From positions 124,001 through 188,000 of the forward strand of contig NZ_JAESVD010000009.1 of NCBI RefSeq assembly GCF_016765635.1: a stretch of DNA of 64,000 nt, written 5' to 3'. This DNA is from Shewanella schlegeliana (GTDB taxonomy: Bacteria > Pseudomonadota > Gammaproteobacteria > Enterobacterales > Shewanellaceae). Position numbers and translations under genes: made by a program. Below the pieces are notes generated by a model that was not told the DNA's origin, ran no database searches, and worked only from the letters and a program-made list of their open reading frames with translations. Below, piece by piece: positions 44,369-53,948 of this stretch. Each line of letters starts with the position of its first letter. Positions within the stretch are counted from its first letter, which is position 1.

Positions 44369-44461
44369 GCTCCAGACACAAGCCAAAAACAGCCCATCCA
44401 TGGGCTCGTTTCTGACATAACTGTTCCAGACATAAAAAAGCCGCGATAGTCGCGGCTTTTT
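44369..44461. repeat. Copy of the 55-bp repeat plus terminator, upstream of the adhesin gene
   Basis: One 55-bp-type unit (44369-44422) contains CCATCCATGGGCTCGTTTC. It is followed by GTTCCAGACATAA and a terminator, AAAAAGCCGCG/CGCGGCTTTTT with loop ATAGT (44435-44461). The same module lies at 40873-41128. The rest of 44122-44513 is the adhesin promoter region, with no other feature seen. Confidence 0.85.
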
Positions 44462-44513
44462 GCTGTGTATATTTAAGCGTTTACAGCACTAATCGAGCTA
44501 ACTCTAATAGAGC

Positions 44514-45977
44514 CTAGCCACCAAAACCGACTTCGGTGATATCAACCTGCTTAACCTTACCATACTCTTTGGCAATCGGCGCTATCTTGGCCGCATTACC
44601 TATGATGACAAACTGTAGGTTCTGCTTCGGGAAGTAAGTGTCGATGAGTCGCTTTGATTCCTCTAGCGTTAAGCCATCCACCTTAGCCTGAAACTCATTG
44701 ATAAAGGCATCGTCAAAACCATACAGGTACATATCTGTCATCAGTCCTGCAAGTTGAGCGCTGGTCTCATACTTAGGCGGGAACTGGCCCTTCACGTAGG
44801 CTTTAGCTGAGTCCAAGGTGGCTTGATCTAACCCCTGCTGCCACAGCCTTGCGTAGGTCTTCAGTGCAAGGTCGATGGTTTCCTTGGTGGTTGCCGTCTT
44901 AGTAAAGGTGCTGATCTTAAAAGTACCTGCGGCAGAGTAGGCACTAAAGCCTGAACGCGCACCATAGGTTAGACCGGCATTGACGCGTAACTCATCATTT
45001 AGCCATGAGGTAAAGCGGCCACCTAAGATAGTATTGACCACTGTGAGCCCAACAAAATCTGGGTTATCACGGCGAATGCCCATACCGCCAATCAAGAAGG
45101 TAGTCTCGATAGCATCAGCTTTATCCACCAGCAACACATCGGCCTCATCCAACTTAGGTAGACCTTTTGACAGATCGACTAAGGTGACAGGCTCAGAGTC
45201 TTGCCAATCTGCGAACAGACTTTCTAGCTTGGCCTGCATCTGTGCAGGTTCAAAGTCACCCACCACGCTAATGGCGGTATTCGATGGCTGATAGTAGCTC
45301 TTATGGAAAGCGCGCAGCTGCGCAATAGTAAGCTGTGCTAACGAATCACTGTTACCCGAAGTGGCATTACCGTAGGGATGCTCACCGAAAACCTGCTTAT
45401 CGAAGTAGCGACTGATCACCGCTCGCGGGCTCTCTTTCGATTGCGATAAGCCGGCGATTTCTCGCTGGCGCAACTTATCGAACTCAGTGGCGTCAAAATC
45501 TGGCGCAAGCAACATATCCTTGATTAGCGGCAGCATCTTGTCAGCGTCTTTCGCCATAAAGTTAGCACTGATATAACTGCCCTCTTTACCGGCACCACTG
45601 CTTAAGCTTGCCCCTAAGAAATCCACCTCTTGCTCTATCTCAAGCTTGCTCTTACCGCCAGCACCTAGCATCAAGCCTGCAGCGGTCATCTCTGCGACAC
45701 CTGAAGTGGTGTCGTTGACGGCTCCCGCTCGAACTATAGCGTCCACAGTGATGAGTGGCACTTCACGCTGGGGCATCATATATACGGTTAAGCCGTTAGA
45801 AAGCGTTATCTTTTGATAGGCAGGAACACTAAAGCTGCCAGTATCGACTGACTTGGGTGCATCTGTGACGGCGCAGCCAGTGAGCGCCAGTGTTCCCGCA
45901 ACGGCCATCGCCGTGAGCAGCTTCTTTGATTGCAGCAGGGCTGCCGAGGTGCTTAGGGTTGAATTACACTTTCTCAT
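44514..45977 (-). CDS. M16 peptidase family lipoprotein, inactive-type subunit
   Basis: A 487-residue protein with a lipobox (LALTGC near residue 35) and the two-domain fold of M16B peptidases. The position that should carry HxxEH reads MTAAGLMLGAG, with no His/Glu pair, so it is the non-catalytic partner. The substrate-binding Arg/Tyr region is LNDELRVNAGLTYGARS near 330. Its start overlaps the stop of the active subunit gene by 4 bp (ATGA), so the two are made together, as in heterodimeric M16B enzymes. Confidence 0.88.
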   Translation of the reverse strand: MRKCNSTLSTSAALLQSKKLLTAMAVAGTLALTGCAVTDAPKSVDTGSFSVPAYQKITLSNGLTVYMMPQREVPLITVDAIVRAGAVNDTTSGVAEMTAAGLMLGAGGKSKLEIEQEVDFLGASLSSGAGKEGSYISANFMAKDADKMLPLIKDMLLAPDFDATEFDKLRQREIAGLSQSKESPRAVISRYFDKQVFGEHPYGNATSGNSDSLAQLTIAQLRAFHKSYYQPSNTAISVVGDFEPAQMQAKLESLFADWQDSEPVTLVDLSKGLPKLDEADVLLVDKADAIETTFLIGGMGIRRDNPDFVGLTVVNTILGGRFTSWLNDELRVNAGLTYGARSGFSAYSAAGTFKISTFTKTATTKETIDLALKTYARLWQQGLDQATLDSAKAYVKGQFPPKYETSAQLAGLMTDMYLYGFDDAFINEFQAKVDGLTLEESKRLIDTYFPKQNLQFVIIGNAAKIAPIAKEYGKVKQVDITEVGFGG

Positions 45978-47305
45978 TGGTCAGCCTCCTCGGTTGCAGC
46001 CAGTACGGCAACGGTGCGATTTGCACGTTTCAGGTAAGTTTGCGCCACACGCTGAATATCTTGCGGCGTCACCTTGTTATAGGCCTCAGGTGCGTTAAAC
46101 AGCTTGTCGTAACTACCAAAGAACAACTCATAGGTGCCTATGGTATTGGCCTTACCGTTGATTGTTTCCATGGCGCGATAAAAGCCCATTAGCTTGATAT
46201 TTTTTACCTTCTCAAGCTCCTCTTCAGTTACACCGTCGCGAGCAATGCGATTGATCTCACTGATCATCGCATCTTCGAGCTCTGGCGCTGTCACACCAGG
46301 GTTCGCAACGCCCATCACGTAAAACAGGTTAGGGTCGAATGACATCGGCATATAGGTATCGACTTCGATGGCGACCTGCTTGTCGATTAGGCCTTGATAC
46401 ATGCGTGAGCTGTTACCCGTGGTCAAAATTGATGACAGTAGATCCAGCGCATAATAGTCGGCATTTGAGGTGGCCGGAATATGGTAGCCCAGCATCACAT
46501 TAGGGGTACTTACCGATGCCTTTTGTACGAAGACGCGGCGCTCACCTTTTTGTAACGGCTCTACGGTTTTCACCTCTCTTGGAGGGGCTTGTGCAGGAAT
46601 GGGGGCAAAATATTTATCGGCTAATTTCTTCACGTCGGCCAGCTTCACATCACCGGCAATCACTACAACGGCATTGTTCGGTGCGTAATAGGTTTTGTGG
46701 TATTGGGTCAAATCCTCTAACGTCCAAGCGGCAATATCTGACTCATGACCGATAACCGACCAGCTATAAGGGTGCGCTCTAAAGGCGGCGCCTTTAAGCT
46801 CTTCTTGCAATACACGCCAGTTAGAATTTTCCAGCCCGGTTAATCGCTCTGAGGCCACGACACCACGCTCACTCTCGACCATCTGCTCATTGATATCGAG
46901 GTTCTCGATACGATCGGCTTCGAGATCAAAAATGGTTTCAAGAGCATTGGCAGGGAACCAGTCGGTATAGACGGTGAGGTTCTCGGTGGTATAGGCGTTG
47001 TTTGCCCCGCCCGCAGCTTCCATGGTGCGGTCGAACATCTTAGGGCCATATTTCTTCGAACCGTTAAACATCATATGTTCGAAGAAGTGGGAGATCCCGG
47101 TGATCCCCGGCACCTCATTGCGTGAACCCACCTTCCAAAAAAGGTACATATTGGCGTTAGGTATTGAGCTATCTTCCAGTACCATGATCTTCATGCCGTT
47201 ATCCAAAGTAAAACTCTGGATATCTTTGGCCTGCGTTGCTTGTACCATTGGCGTCGCTAGTAGCAGGCCAATAGACAGTATCAACGCCTTTGTATAGCGT
47301 TTCAT
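45974..47305 (-). CDS. M16 zinc peptidase, catalytic subunit
   Basis: A 443-residue secreted peptidase with signal peptide MKRYTKALILSIGLLLATPMVQA. The inverted zinc motif HFFEH lies in GISHFFEHMMFNG near residue 70, with the distal zinc ligand Glu in NLTVYTDWFPANALETIFDLE (about 109-129). It works with the inactive lipoprotein partner in the periplasm to degrade short unfolded peptides. The paired genes are convergent with nothing; they lie divergent from the PilZ gene with a 273-bp gap. Confidence 0.92.
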   Translation of the reverse strand: MKRYTKALILSIGLLLATPMVQATQAKDIQSFTLDNGMKIMVLEDSSIPNANMYLFWKVGSRNEVPGITGISHFFEHMMFNGSKKYGPKMFDRTMEAAGGANNAYTTENLTVYTDWFPANALETIFDLEADRIENLDINEQMVESERGVVASERLTGLENSNWRVLQEELKGAAFRAHPYSWSVIGHESDIAAWTLEDLTQYHKTYYAPNNAVVVIAGDVKLADVKKLADKYFAPIPAQAPPREVKTVEPLQKGERRVFVQKASVSTPNVMLGYHIPATSNADYYALDLLSSILTTGNSSRMYQGLIDKQVAIEVDTYMPMSFDPNLFYVMGVANPGVTAPELEDAMISEINRIARDGVTEEELEKVKNIKLMGFYRAMETINGKANTIGTYELFFGSYDKLFNAPEAYNKVTPQDIQRVAQTYLKRANRTVAVLAATEEADQ

Positions 47306-47578
47306 TATTCGCTCCTTGTTTAAGCACCCTCGCCATCAAAAAATGGCGGAATGTCATTCCCCGATCTTGACTCTGAACGGCAGTGATTAGCACTGTGCGA
47401 TCATTAACCACAATAAAATCTGTTAACATCAAAAAGCAAATTGTCATGAAAATCAAATGAACAGTGACAAACATTTGTAAGCTCTGGTTAATCAGACATA
47501 AGACGAGTAGCATGCTAACTTCAATTACGCTTAGTATAATTTCGCTTTATAACCTATTTCATTGACCGAAGGACGCTT

Positions 47579-48247
47579 ATGTCATCAGAAAAGGATTTCA
47601 GCACATTAGATAATCTCGCCTGCAATACTGAGGTGCATCTACAACTGCTGACGCCGACAAAAACCATACGTCTTCGCAGTCGCTTAATCGGTGTGGATCC
47701 CGGACGTGCAGTGATCTTAGCCCATGGCAATGATAAGGCTTGGCGAGGTTCGAGTGCGTTTATCACCGACAAGCAGAGCGTAATAATTAGGGTGGTCAAT
47801 AGCGATGAACAAGATGCCAGTATCTTAGCCTTTAGAAGTAATATTCACCAAATTATCACAGTGGTTGGGCGCTGGATTGTCATCCGCTACCCAAAAGAGC
47901 TGCAAACGGTCTCCCTCAGGCAGCACTCACGCATTCCAATCAATATATGCGCCAGCCTTACAACGATAGACTCAGATGAGACCATTTCGACAGGCTACCT
48001 AAGGGATATCTCCATTAAAGGAGGAGCCTTTGTCAGCGAGGCGAGAGGTCACTTTAACGTCGATAGCCAATATCGACTTAAGATGGATTTCAATGGCGAG
48101 GAGGAGAGTATCTCTATCACCATCAAAAACCAGCAAGAGCTGGATCCCTCTTCAAGACTCGCTCAATATGGGTTTACGCTCGATGCCGATGAAGAAAAGA
48201 GCGAACGCTTGGTGCAGCAAATCATCTTGCAGCACCTAAACCAGTAA
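47579..48247 (+). CDS. PilZ-domain (YcgR-like) c-di-GMP-binding protein
   Basis: A 222-residue protein. The N-terminal domain (about 10-105) is a YcgR-like beta fold (VHLQLLTPTKTIRLRSRLIG). The C-terminal PilZ domain (about 115-220) has the c-di-GMP motif RQHSR and DISIKGG. Such proteins slow flagellar rotation or control surface attachment in response to c-di-GMP. A dual GGDEF-EAL enzyme lies 2.5 kb downstream. It has a good ribosome site, GAAGGACGCTT. Confidence 0.85.
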   Translation: MSSEKDFSTLDNLACNTEVHLQLLTPTKTIRLRSRLIGVDPGRAVILAHGNDKAWRGSSAFITDKQSVIIRVVNSDEQDASILAFRSNIHQIITVVGRWIVIRYPKELQTVSLRQHSRIPINICASLTTIDSDETISTGYLRDISIKGGAFVSEARGHFNVDSQYRLKMDFNGEEESISITIKNQQELDPSSRLAQYGFTLDADEEKSERLVQQIILQHLNQ

Positions 48248-48323
48248 CCACTAGCGATTCAAAGGGTTAGGCCCCTCTAAGCAGTCACACTCAAGAGCGA
48301 CTTAAACACTGAAAGTGCTTAGC

Positions 48324-49295
48324 TTACTGTGCTAAAAACACCTGTTCTATCTCATGTAGCAACTGCGGCGACTTAAGCTCGGTTTCCCCTGTCATCAAGA
48401 AGGAGAAGTTCTCTGCGATGATCTCTTCGGGATGAATAATATAGTTAGTATTGCGGCCGATCTGGTTAAAGAAGCCTTTAAATTCAGATACCTTTACAAT
48501 TTGTGCATCATTAGGATCATAAGCTGCCATATTAGGCTGCTCATCACTGCCGATAACCACGAACATGAACTCGAGGTAATCGAAAAACTCACCGCCCCTC
48601 TCTAAGCTGTATTGCTTGTCATCTGAGTACAGAATCGGCACCACCCAGACCATTTTCCCCTGGTAACTGACCCTGATGGCAAAGTCATTAATCGGTGCAT
48701 CTGGGTTGGTTATTTTTTGCTTAGCAACCGATGTGGGGAAAACGATTTCCCCCACAGGATAGAAGCCGATCGCTTGATAAAGCTTTCGCTTCATTTCAGG
48801 ATTGAAGCGAGAGTATATATGTAATAATTCATGGGCGATTAAGCCTGGCAGCCTTGGCTCGTTGGCAAGCTGCTTCTGCTGCAGCACGATAGCCTGCCCA
48901 CGAGTATAAGCGGCGCCGCCCTCCTCTAGCCCAGTCGTCTTAATAAACTCAATGGGCATAGGTAACACTACTTTCAATGCCTTCAGCTTAGGTTGAAGCA
49001 GGGCAAATGCTTGTGTCACTGCAGCGCGCTCTTGGGGCGTCCAATCTAAGGTTTGATCAGCGACAAAGGCTAAGTAATCAGGCTTACTCGGACTATCTTC
49101 TCGCTTCATCCTTGAGGCCATATCAAATTGGCTGATCCCACGCACGAAATCATCCTCTTGAGTCAATACTTCGGCTGCAACGTCTTTACTCAAGAAGCTA
49201 ATCGCATCATGGCTTGCGGCTAGGGCGGCGCTCGATAGCGTCACGCTCAAACAGATCCACAGCGAGTAGATAAATGTCCATCTTGTTATTCTCAT
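48324..49295 (-). CDS. Putative secreted HExxH metallopeptidase
   Basis: A 323-residue protein I cannot place in a named family. The start MRITRWTFIYSLW has AAGGA 9 nt upstream, better than an ATG three codons earlier. A signal peptide ends near SSAALAAS. A zinc-protease-like motif HELLH is in LIAHELLHIYSRFNPEMK near residue 165, with a candidate third ligand (Glu/His) about 90-125 residues later in EEIIAENF. It may be a peptidase or a degenerate relative. The neighbours give no hint. Confidence 0.7.
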   Translation of the reverse strand: MRITRWTFIYSLWICLSVTLSSAALAASHDAISFLSKDVAAEVLTQEDDFVRGISQFDMASRMKREDSPSKPDYLAFVADQTLDWTPQERAAVTQAFALLQPKLKALKVVLPMPIEFIKTTGLEEGGAAYTRGQAIVLQQKQLANEPRLPGLIAHELLHIYSRFNPEMKRKLYQAIGFYPVGEIVFPTSVAKQKITNPDAPINDFAIRVSYQGKMVWVVPILYSDDKQYSLERGGEFFDYLEFMFVVIGSDEQPNMAAYDPNDAQIVKVSEFKGFFNQIGRNTNYIIHPEEIIAENFSFLMTGETELKSPQLLHEIEQVFLAQ

Positions 49296-49368
49296 GTCGT
49301 TCATTCCTTTGTCTATTACTTATCGCAAACACTCACGCCGCAAGCCAACACCATTAAGGCTTACAAAC

Positions 49369-50004
49369 TTAAGGTTTGGTAAACAGGACTACATCATTAC
49401 CCAGTACTTCAAGTGTCCAGCCGTAATGCTGTGCTATCCACTCGAAAGTTGCCGTTGAGTAAAAGCGAATATGTGTTGGATCGCCTTTATAATGCCAGCT
49501 GCTGAAAGCCTCAAGATCGCCTGCACGCTTAGTCATAATCACCAGTATACCGCCCGGCTTTAACAGGCTGTCTAATGTCGCTACTAAGGATTGAGCATCT
49601 GCGACATGCTCAATCACTTCAGTGATAGTGACGAAATCATATTGCTGCTGCAGCTTTTGAGGCTCGTTACAATAATAGAGATCATAATTATCAACTTTAA
49701 TGCCCTTTTCTGCCGCCATCACACTGATTGTGGGCCCAGGGCCGCAGCCAAAATCCAGGCCCTCGGCATCTTGCGCCACTCGCTCTAAAACAGGATCCAG
49801 TGCCCTTGATAAAAATTTACGGTAGCCGAGATCATCAGGATTATTTTGATGCTGATCGTAAACCGCTTTTTCCTCCTCGCTGTTGAGTAGGAAGCTGTCT
49901 GGAACACTGACCAGCTGGCAATTATCGCAGCGCTGATACTCTCTAAACTTATCTTGATGGAAAGCCTGTAAACTAGGCTGCTGACACAGGGGACAAATAC
50001 TCAC
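49369..50004 (-). CDS. Class I SAM-dependent methyltransferase with N-terminal zinc ribbon
   Basis: A 211-residue protein. Residues 1-30 carry CPLCQQ and CDNC (two CxxC pairs, a zinc ribbon). Residues about 75-200 form a Rossmann methyltransferase: SAM motif GLDFGCGPGP, acidic YDLYYCN, then VTITEVIEHV and KPGGILVIMTKR. The substrate is unknown; this domain pair occurs in several small-molecule or nucleotide-sugar methyltransferases. It is transcribed leftward with a coiled-coil secreted protein gene upstream. Confidence 0.85.
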   Translation of the reverse strand: MSICPLCQQPSLQAFHQDKFREYQRCDNCQLVSVPDSFLLNSEEEKAVYDQHQNNPDDLGYRKFLSRALDPVLERVAQDAEGLDFGCGPGPTISVMAAEKGIKVDNYDLYYCNEPQKLQQQYDFVTITEVIEHVADAQSLVATLDSLLKPGGILVIMTKRAGDLEAFSSWHYKGDPTHIRFYSTATFEWIAQHYGWTLEVLGNDVVLFTKP

Positions 50005-50041
50005 TGGATATTCCTAACTCTACTCATTGCGTAATAATTAA

Positions 50042-50413
50042 CTATTTAAAAGGTTTGGGGATTTTACGTTCGCGACTTGCCGCTTCCTTGGCTTCCCGCA
50101 AATACTTCGCTTGGCGAGACTCCCGCTGGTTAAATTGCTTCTGTGCCTTCTCTCTTTGCTCGCTTTCCCAATCACCAGATTCCTGTCTTTCGAGCACTTT
50201 CTTCTGTCGCTCCTCAGTCTGCTTCGCAGCATCACGAGCTTTTTGCAGCTGTTCGCTCTCGACCCGCAACTTAGCTTTTTCCGCTTTTTCTGACAAAGCG
50301 TCGGCACGATTCGTTGCAGGCTCCGCTGCAATCGACTCAAGACTGACCAAGGTCGTCATAGTCATCAGCAATACGAGTGGGAGCGATCGGATATGTCTCA
50401 TGGCCACTTTCAT
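50042..50413 (-). CDS. Small secreted charged coiled-coil protein
   Basis: A 123-residue protein with a signal-like N-terminus ending near ESIAAEP and a very charged alpha-helical body (KAEKAKLRVESEQLQKARD, then QTEERQKKVLERQES). Start choice is unsure: ATG at 50413 or at 50401. There is no known domain. It is probably an envelope-associated coiled coil or small periplasmic helper. It is close (37 bp) to the methyltransferase gene downstream. Confidence 0.7.
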   Translation of the reverse strand: MKVAMRHIRSLPLVLLMTMTTLVSLESIAAEPATNRADALSEKAEKAKLRVESEQLQKARDAAKQTEERQKKVLERQESGDWESEQREKAQKQFNQRESRQAKYLREAKEAASRERKIPKPFK

Positions 50414-50777
50414 TCCTTTTCATAAGAGGCTTATCTATATCGCCTATTTTAACCAATTCATTCACATTGACACTGCCTTTTGTTCAACGCTTTAGAATAT
50501 TAGCCTTTTAATTTATAAATAGTTTGTAAGTTCAAATAGTTAAATCGAACCCTATCCATCAATTATTAAAGATAAGTTCAAGTCTATTCTTGCAGATTAA
50601 TATTTTTTTTTATGTAAATGTTCTCTAGATTCAATTTTGTTACATCTTGATTGTGCAAAGCGTCAAATAAAGGTATTTTTGACGCCAAACCGACTAAACT
50701 ATATCAAAATAATTACTTTAACTGTCGAAGTAAGAGTTATTTACCTCTAGAGATGTCATGCCAAAAGGGAAGAGTGT
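50414..50777. other. AT-rich divergent promoter region
   Basis: A 364-bp gap between the leftward small protein and the rightward GGDEF-EAL gene. It is AT-rich with no repeat, hairpin or open frame that stands out, and presumably holds both promoters. Confidence 0.5.
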
Positions 50778-52925
50778 ATGAGTGCGTTAACCTGGTCTAA
50801 GTTGTACCCACGTGTATCTTCTGCAGATCCGGCACTATACGAACAACTCTCACACTGGAAAAACCAATCGGAATCCACGGCAGTAGCTATCCTACGGGGG
50901 CAGCACTTTCTGGCTGCAACGCCGGCCGCACTCAGTTATTTTGAAAGCCTAGAACAAAACTTTATTCACGCCACCCCCTTCGATTTCTCTCCTAGACTGC
51001 AATCTTCAGGAAGAAGCAGCGTCGAATATGGTCTACAGATGATAAAAAAGGCGGCCAAGGGCGAAGTAGTCTCATTCAATTGGCTACATATGAGCCAGCA
51101 AGGTAAAGAGCTCCCCACCCTGTTAACCCTCTATCCAGCACTGCTCGATGGTGACCAGATATTACTGGTCTTTTTTAAACCCATGGATAGACGAAAACGT
51201 AGCCGAGCGAGCATCAGTAATGGCTTTGAAACCCTGCCAAAAGAGCTGATGTCGATAACCTTAGAAGACAGCGCCGAAGCGGTTTATATCACTAATGAAG
51301 ACAATCAAATATTGGCTGTTAATAAGGCTATGTGTCGGATTTGTGGTTATAGCGCTGAACACTTACTTGGCAAAACGCCGCTAGAGCTTAAGCTAGAGCT
51401 ACAACAAAAAAGCTCAGTGCCAGACACCCCTTTAAAAGGAACCGGAAGCTGGCAGGGTGAAGTTAAAAAGTGTCGCTCCGACGGCTCTACCTTCCCTGCA
51501 TGGCAAAGTTGTCGACGGATCTACGCAGACAACACTGTGTTTTATGTCAATTTATTCAGTGATATTAGTGAGAAGAAGGCACTAGAAGCCAAGCTGACCC
51601 AGCAAGCCATGTATGACAAGCTGACAGGGCTGCCAAATCGTTTTCACCTGATCCAGCTGCTCAGTAAAGCGATCAATAACATCAAAAAATCTCCAGAGAT
51701 GATTGGAGCCTTGATGTTCTTAGATCTCAATGGCTTTAAGAATATTAACGACAGCTTTGGCCACTCCACTGGAGATAAGGTGCTGCAACTAGTGGCAGCT
51801 CGCCTCGAAGCCTGCTGTATCGAGAATGCCGAAATAGCCCGTCTAGGTGGTGATGAGTTCACTCTAGTCCTTCCCCTATGCCATAACAGAGAAGAGATAG
51901 AAGCCTTCTCTGAACAGATATTGTCATTGTTTGAGGCACCATTCGAAATTAATGGCCAGAAATTCTATCTAGGTACCAGCATAGGGATTTCGTTATTTCC
52001 ACAGCAAAGTGACGAGCCTAATCAACTGTTAAGCATGGCCGATACCGCTATGTATTCAGCAAAGAAGAGTCCAAACCATATTCGTTTCTATAACGCGACC
52101 ATTCGTGAGGCCGCAGAGAAGAAGCTGCATACGCTAAATGATCTGCGTCATGCCCAAGGGCTTGGACAGTTTAGCCTAGCCTATCAGAGCATTATCGATT
52201 TAGAGTCTAATGACATTGTGGCGGTTGAAGCGCTACTACGTTGGACTCAAAATAATGGCGAGATAGTTGAAGCACAAGACTTTATCCCTCTATTAGAGGA
52301 AGCGGGTCTAATGGTTAGTATTGGCCAATGGGCGTTAGAGCAAGCTTGTATACAGATGCAGCAGTGGCAGCAAGAGTTTGACCCCCAGCTTAAGATCAGC
52401 GTCAACATTTCACGCTCACAGCTGGAGCACCCAGACTTTATTCCCATGCTTAAAGGGCTACTTGCCCGCACTCAGTTGCCTGCTAACACATTGATTATTG
52501 AGATCACAGAAAGCGCGCTTATTCATCGACCTAAATTTATGGCAAATGTTTTAGCCCAGTTAAAAGAGATGAATATTAGCATCGCAATAGATGACTTTGG
52601 CGCGGGGCTATCCTCCTTGAGCCGACTCAGCAGCTTACCGCTAGATAGCCTGAAAATCGATTCCGCTTTTGCCCAACGCCTAAACACTAATCAAGGCCAA
52701 AAGCTTTGTAAGGCCATAATGCAACTAGCACAAACCTTAGAGATAGATGTTGTTGTCGAGGGGATAGAGACGCAATCTCAACGAGACCTGCTATTGAATT
52801 TAGGTAAAGGAATGGGTCAGGGTTATTTCTTCGATAAACCCGTGAAAGCTGAAAGCTTTACACTTGATCTACTTAGTCCAATCTATGATACCCAACAGGC
52901 CCGCTACCGAGTATCAGGAAGGTAG
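50778..52925 (+). CDS. PAS-GGDEF-EAL c-di-GMP enzyme
   Basis: A soluble 715-residue protein. The N-terminal region (1-150) is PAS-like but weak. A PAS domain at about 155-268 includes NKAMCRICGYSAEHLLGKTP. The GGDEF domain at about 275-435 has an intact GGDEF motif at 357-361. The EAL domain at about 455-700 has EAL at 484-486, NISRS (543), EITES, DDFGAG (605-606), LKID, EGIET and QGYFF. Both catalytic sites look complete, so it could make and degrade c-di-GMP. No RxxD inhibitory site is obvious before GGDEF. Not membrane-bound, and no signal peptide. Confidence 0.93.
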   Translation: MSALTWSKLYPRVSSADPALYEQLSHWKNQSESTAVAILRGQHFLAATPAALSYFESLEQNFIHATPFDFSPRLQSSGRSSVEYGLQMIKKAAKGEVVSFNWLHMSQQGKELPTLLTLYPALLDGDQILLVFFKPMDRRKRSRASISNGFETLPKELMSITLEDSAEAVYITNEDNQILAVNKAMCRICGYSAEHLLGKTPLELKLELQQKSSVPDTPLKGTGSWQGEVKKCRSDGSTFPAWQSCRRIYADNTVFYVNLFSDISEKKALEAKLTQQAMYDKLTGLPNRFHLIQLLSKAINNIKKSPEMIGALMFLDLNGFKNINDSFGHSTGDKVLQLVAARLEACCIENAEIARLGGDEFTLVLPLCHNREEIEAFSEQILSLFEAPFEINGQKFYLGTSIGISLFPQQSDEPNQLLSMADTAMYSAKKSPNHIRFYNATIREAAEKKLHTLNDLRHAQGLGQFSLAYQSIIDLESNDIVAVEALLRWTQNNGEIVEAQDFIPLLEEAGLMVSIGQWALEQACIQMQQWQQEFDPQLKISVNISRSQLEHPDFIPMLKGLLARTQLPANTLIIEITESALIHRPKFMANVLAQLKEMNISIAIDDFGAGLSSLSRLSSLPLDSLKIDSAFAQRLNTNQGQKLCKAIMQLAQTLEIDVVVEGIETQSQRDLLLNLGKGMGQGYFFDKPVKAESFTLDLLSPIYDTQQARYRVSGR

Positions 52926-52989
52926 CTACGCCAGCACTCTGAATGGATTATTCAGTGTCGCCCCCTGCAAAAGCTGTTGCCGGCGTAGC
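52925..52989. other. Nested hairpin after the GGDEF-EAL gene
   Basis: GCTACGCC (52925-52932) pairs with GGCGTAGC (52982-52989), and a second stem ACTCTGAAT/ATTCAGTGT lies inside. There is no T-tract, so it is an RNA structure or extragenic repeat rather than a clear terminator. Confidence 0.5.
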
Positions 52990-53168
52990 CCCAATCATCA
53001 CCATAAGATGATGGGCTTATTAAACCCTATTCGCTGAAAAATTAGCGTGATATCAACGGCGTTTTTCTAAGGAATAAACAACTTAAATCACAAAAGTTTA
53101 TACCAAAATGTAACTAAATTTTTTCAGCTTCAAACATCGAATAAAAAAACCACTATTTTAAATAAAGC

Positions 53169-53762
53169 TTATCGATATCGAGCCCGAACATCGGCAGGCA
53201 TAGAAGCGAGCCTTTGTTCTACCATGGCACTTAAGGCATTCGTTAAAGGTGCAATATTTTGCTTTTCATCGATTGCCTTAAGCATCATGGCTACCGCTTC
53301 TAGCGTCGACAGACTATCACTGCGACTCGCCTTACGAATGGTGTAGTTTGAAGCCGAATCCAGATCCAAATGTAATGCAGGGTAAGCCTGTAACCATGGG
53401 TTAAGTTGCAGCAATTTATAAGCTTTACGCCAAGTGCCATCGAGAAAAAGTAGTATCACCTCTTCCTCAACCTGAGTCTCGTTTGCCGATACACTCGTGT
53501 CTGACGGATAAACTAAATAAACAGGCTTTTTCGACTGCGCTAATTGTTCACGCAAGGTGGTAAAATCATCTTCGGTTTCACCCACCACCACTTGAGTATT
53601 TGGAATAACCAACTCTAACAGGCGCACACTATTCTTGGCATGGCCCACTTCGCTTGGGTCTTGCAAAATAATCAGCTCAGCCTTGACCTGCATGGTTTCA
53701 ATACTGGCGCACAGACACGCATTTTGCGGATAATGACAGTTTGGACAAGTTGGACGGGACAC
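53169..53762 (-). CDS. DTW-domain protein, tRNA aminocarboxypropyltransferase-like
   Basis: A 197-residue protein with GTG start (GAGG 4 nt before). The N-terminus has a zinc site (CPNCHYPQNACLC). The core contains QDPSEVGHAKNSVRLLELV, TLREQLAQ and the DxTW motif in LFLDGTWRKAYKL near residue 103. E. coli TapT of this family makes acp3U47 in tRNA from SAM. It is monocistronic and leftward. The C-terminal ATALEAV-like helix region is normal. Confidence 0.85.
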   Translation of the reverse strand: MSRPTCPNCHYPQNACLCASIETMQVKAELIILQDPSEVGHAKNSVRLLELVIPNTQVVVGETEDDFTTLREQLAQSKKPVYLVYPSDTSVSANETQVEEEVILLFLDGTWRKAYKLLQLNPWLQAYPALHLDLDSASNYTIRKASRSDSLSTLEAVAMMLKAIDEKQNIAPLTNALSAMVEQRLASMPADVRARYR

Positions 53763-53844
53763 AAAACCTCAATAGATTCTCAGATATTACCGTTGAAGTT
53801 TAGCCCACCCGAATAGCAAATAATATTCGTATTTTTGAGTTGAT

Positions 53845-53881
53845 AAAAAAAGCCTGCAGAGATGGTTAGTCAATGCAGGCT
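53845..53881. terminator. Terminator for the MFS gene
   Basis: On the minus strand, AGCCTGCA (53874-53881) and TGCAGGCT (53851-53858) form a stem followed by a T-run. It lies 68 bp after the MFS stop and ends that leftward transcript. Confidence 0.85.
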
Positions 53882-53948
53882 AAGGGTGTTTCAGGGTGAA
53901 ACAAAGTTAACTTTTACTATCTACAACTGGCTGCATTCGCAAACCAGC

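Noticed and set aside
52925..52989. Integron attC site
   Set aside because: The hairpin has no core sites of the GTTRRRY/RYYYAAC type and there is no integrase.
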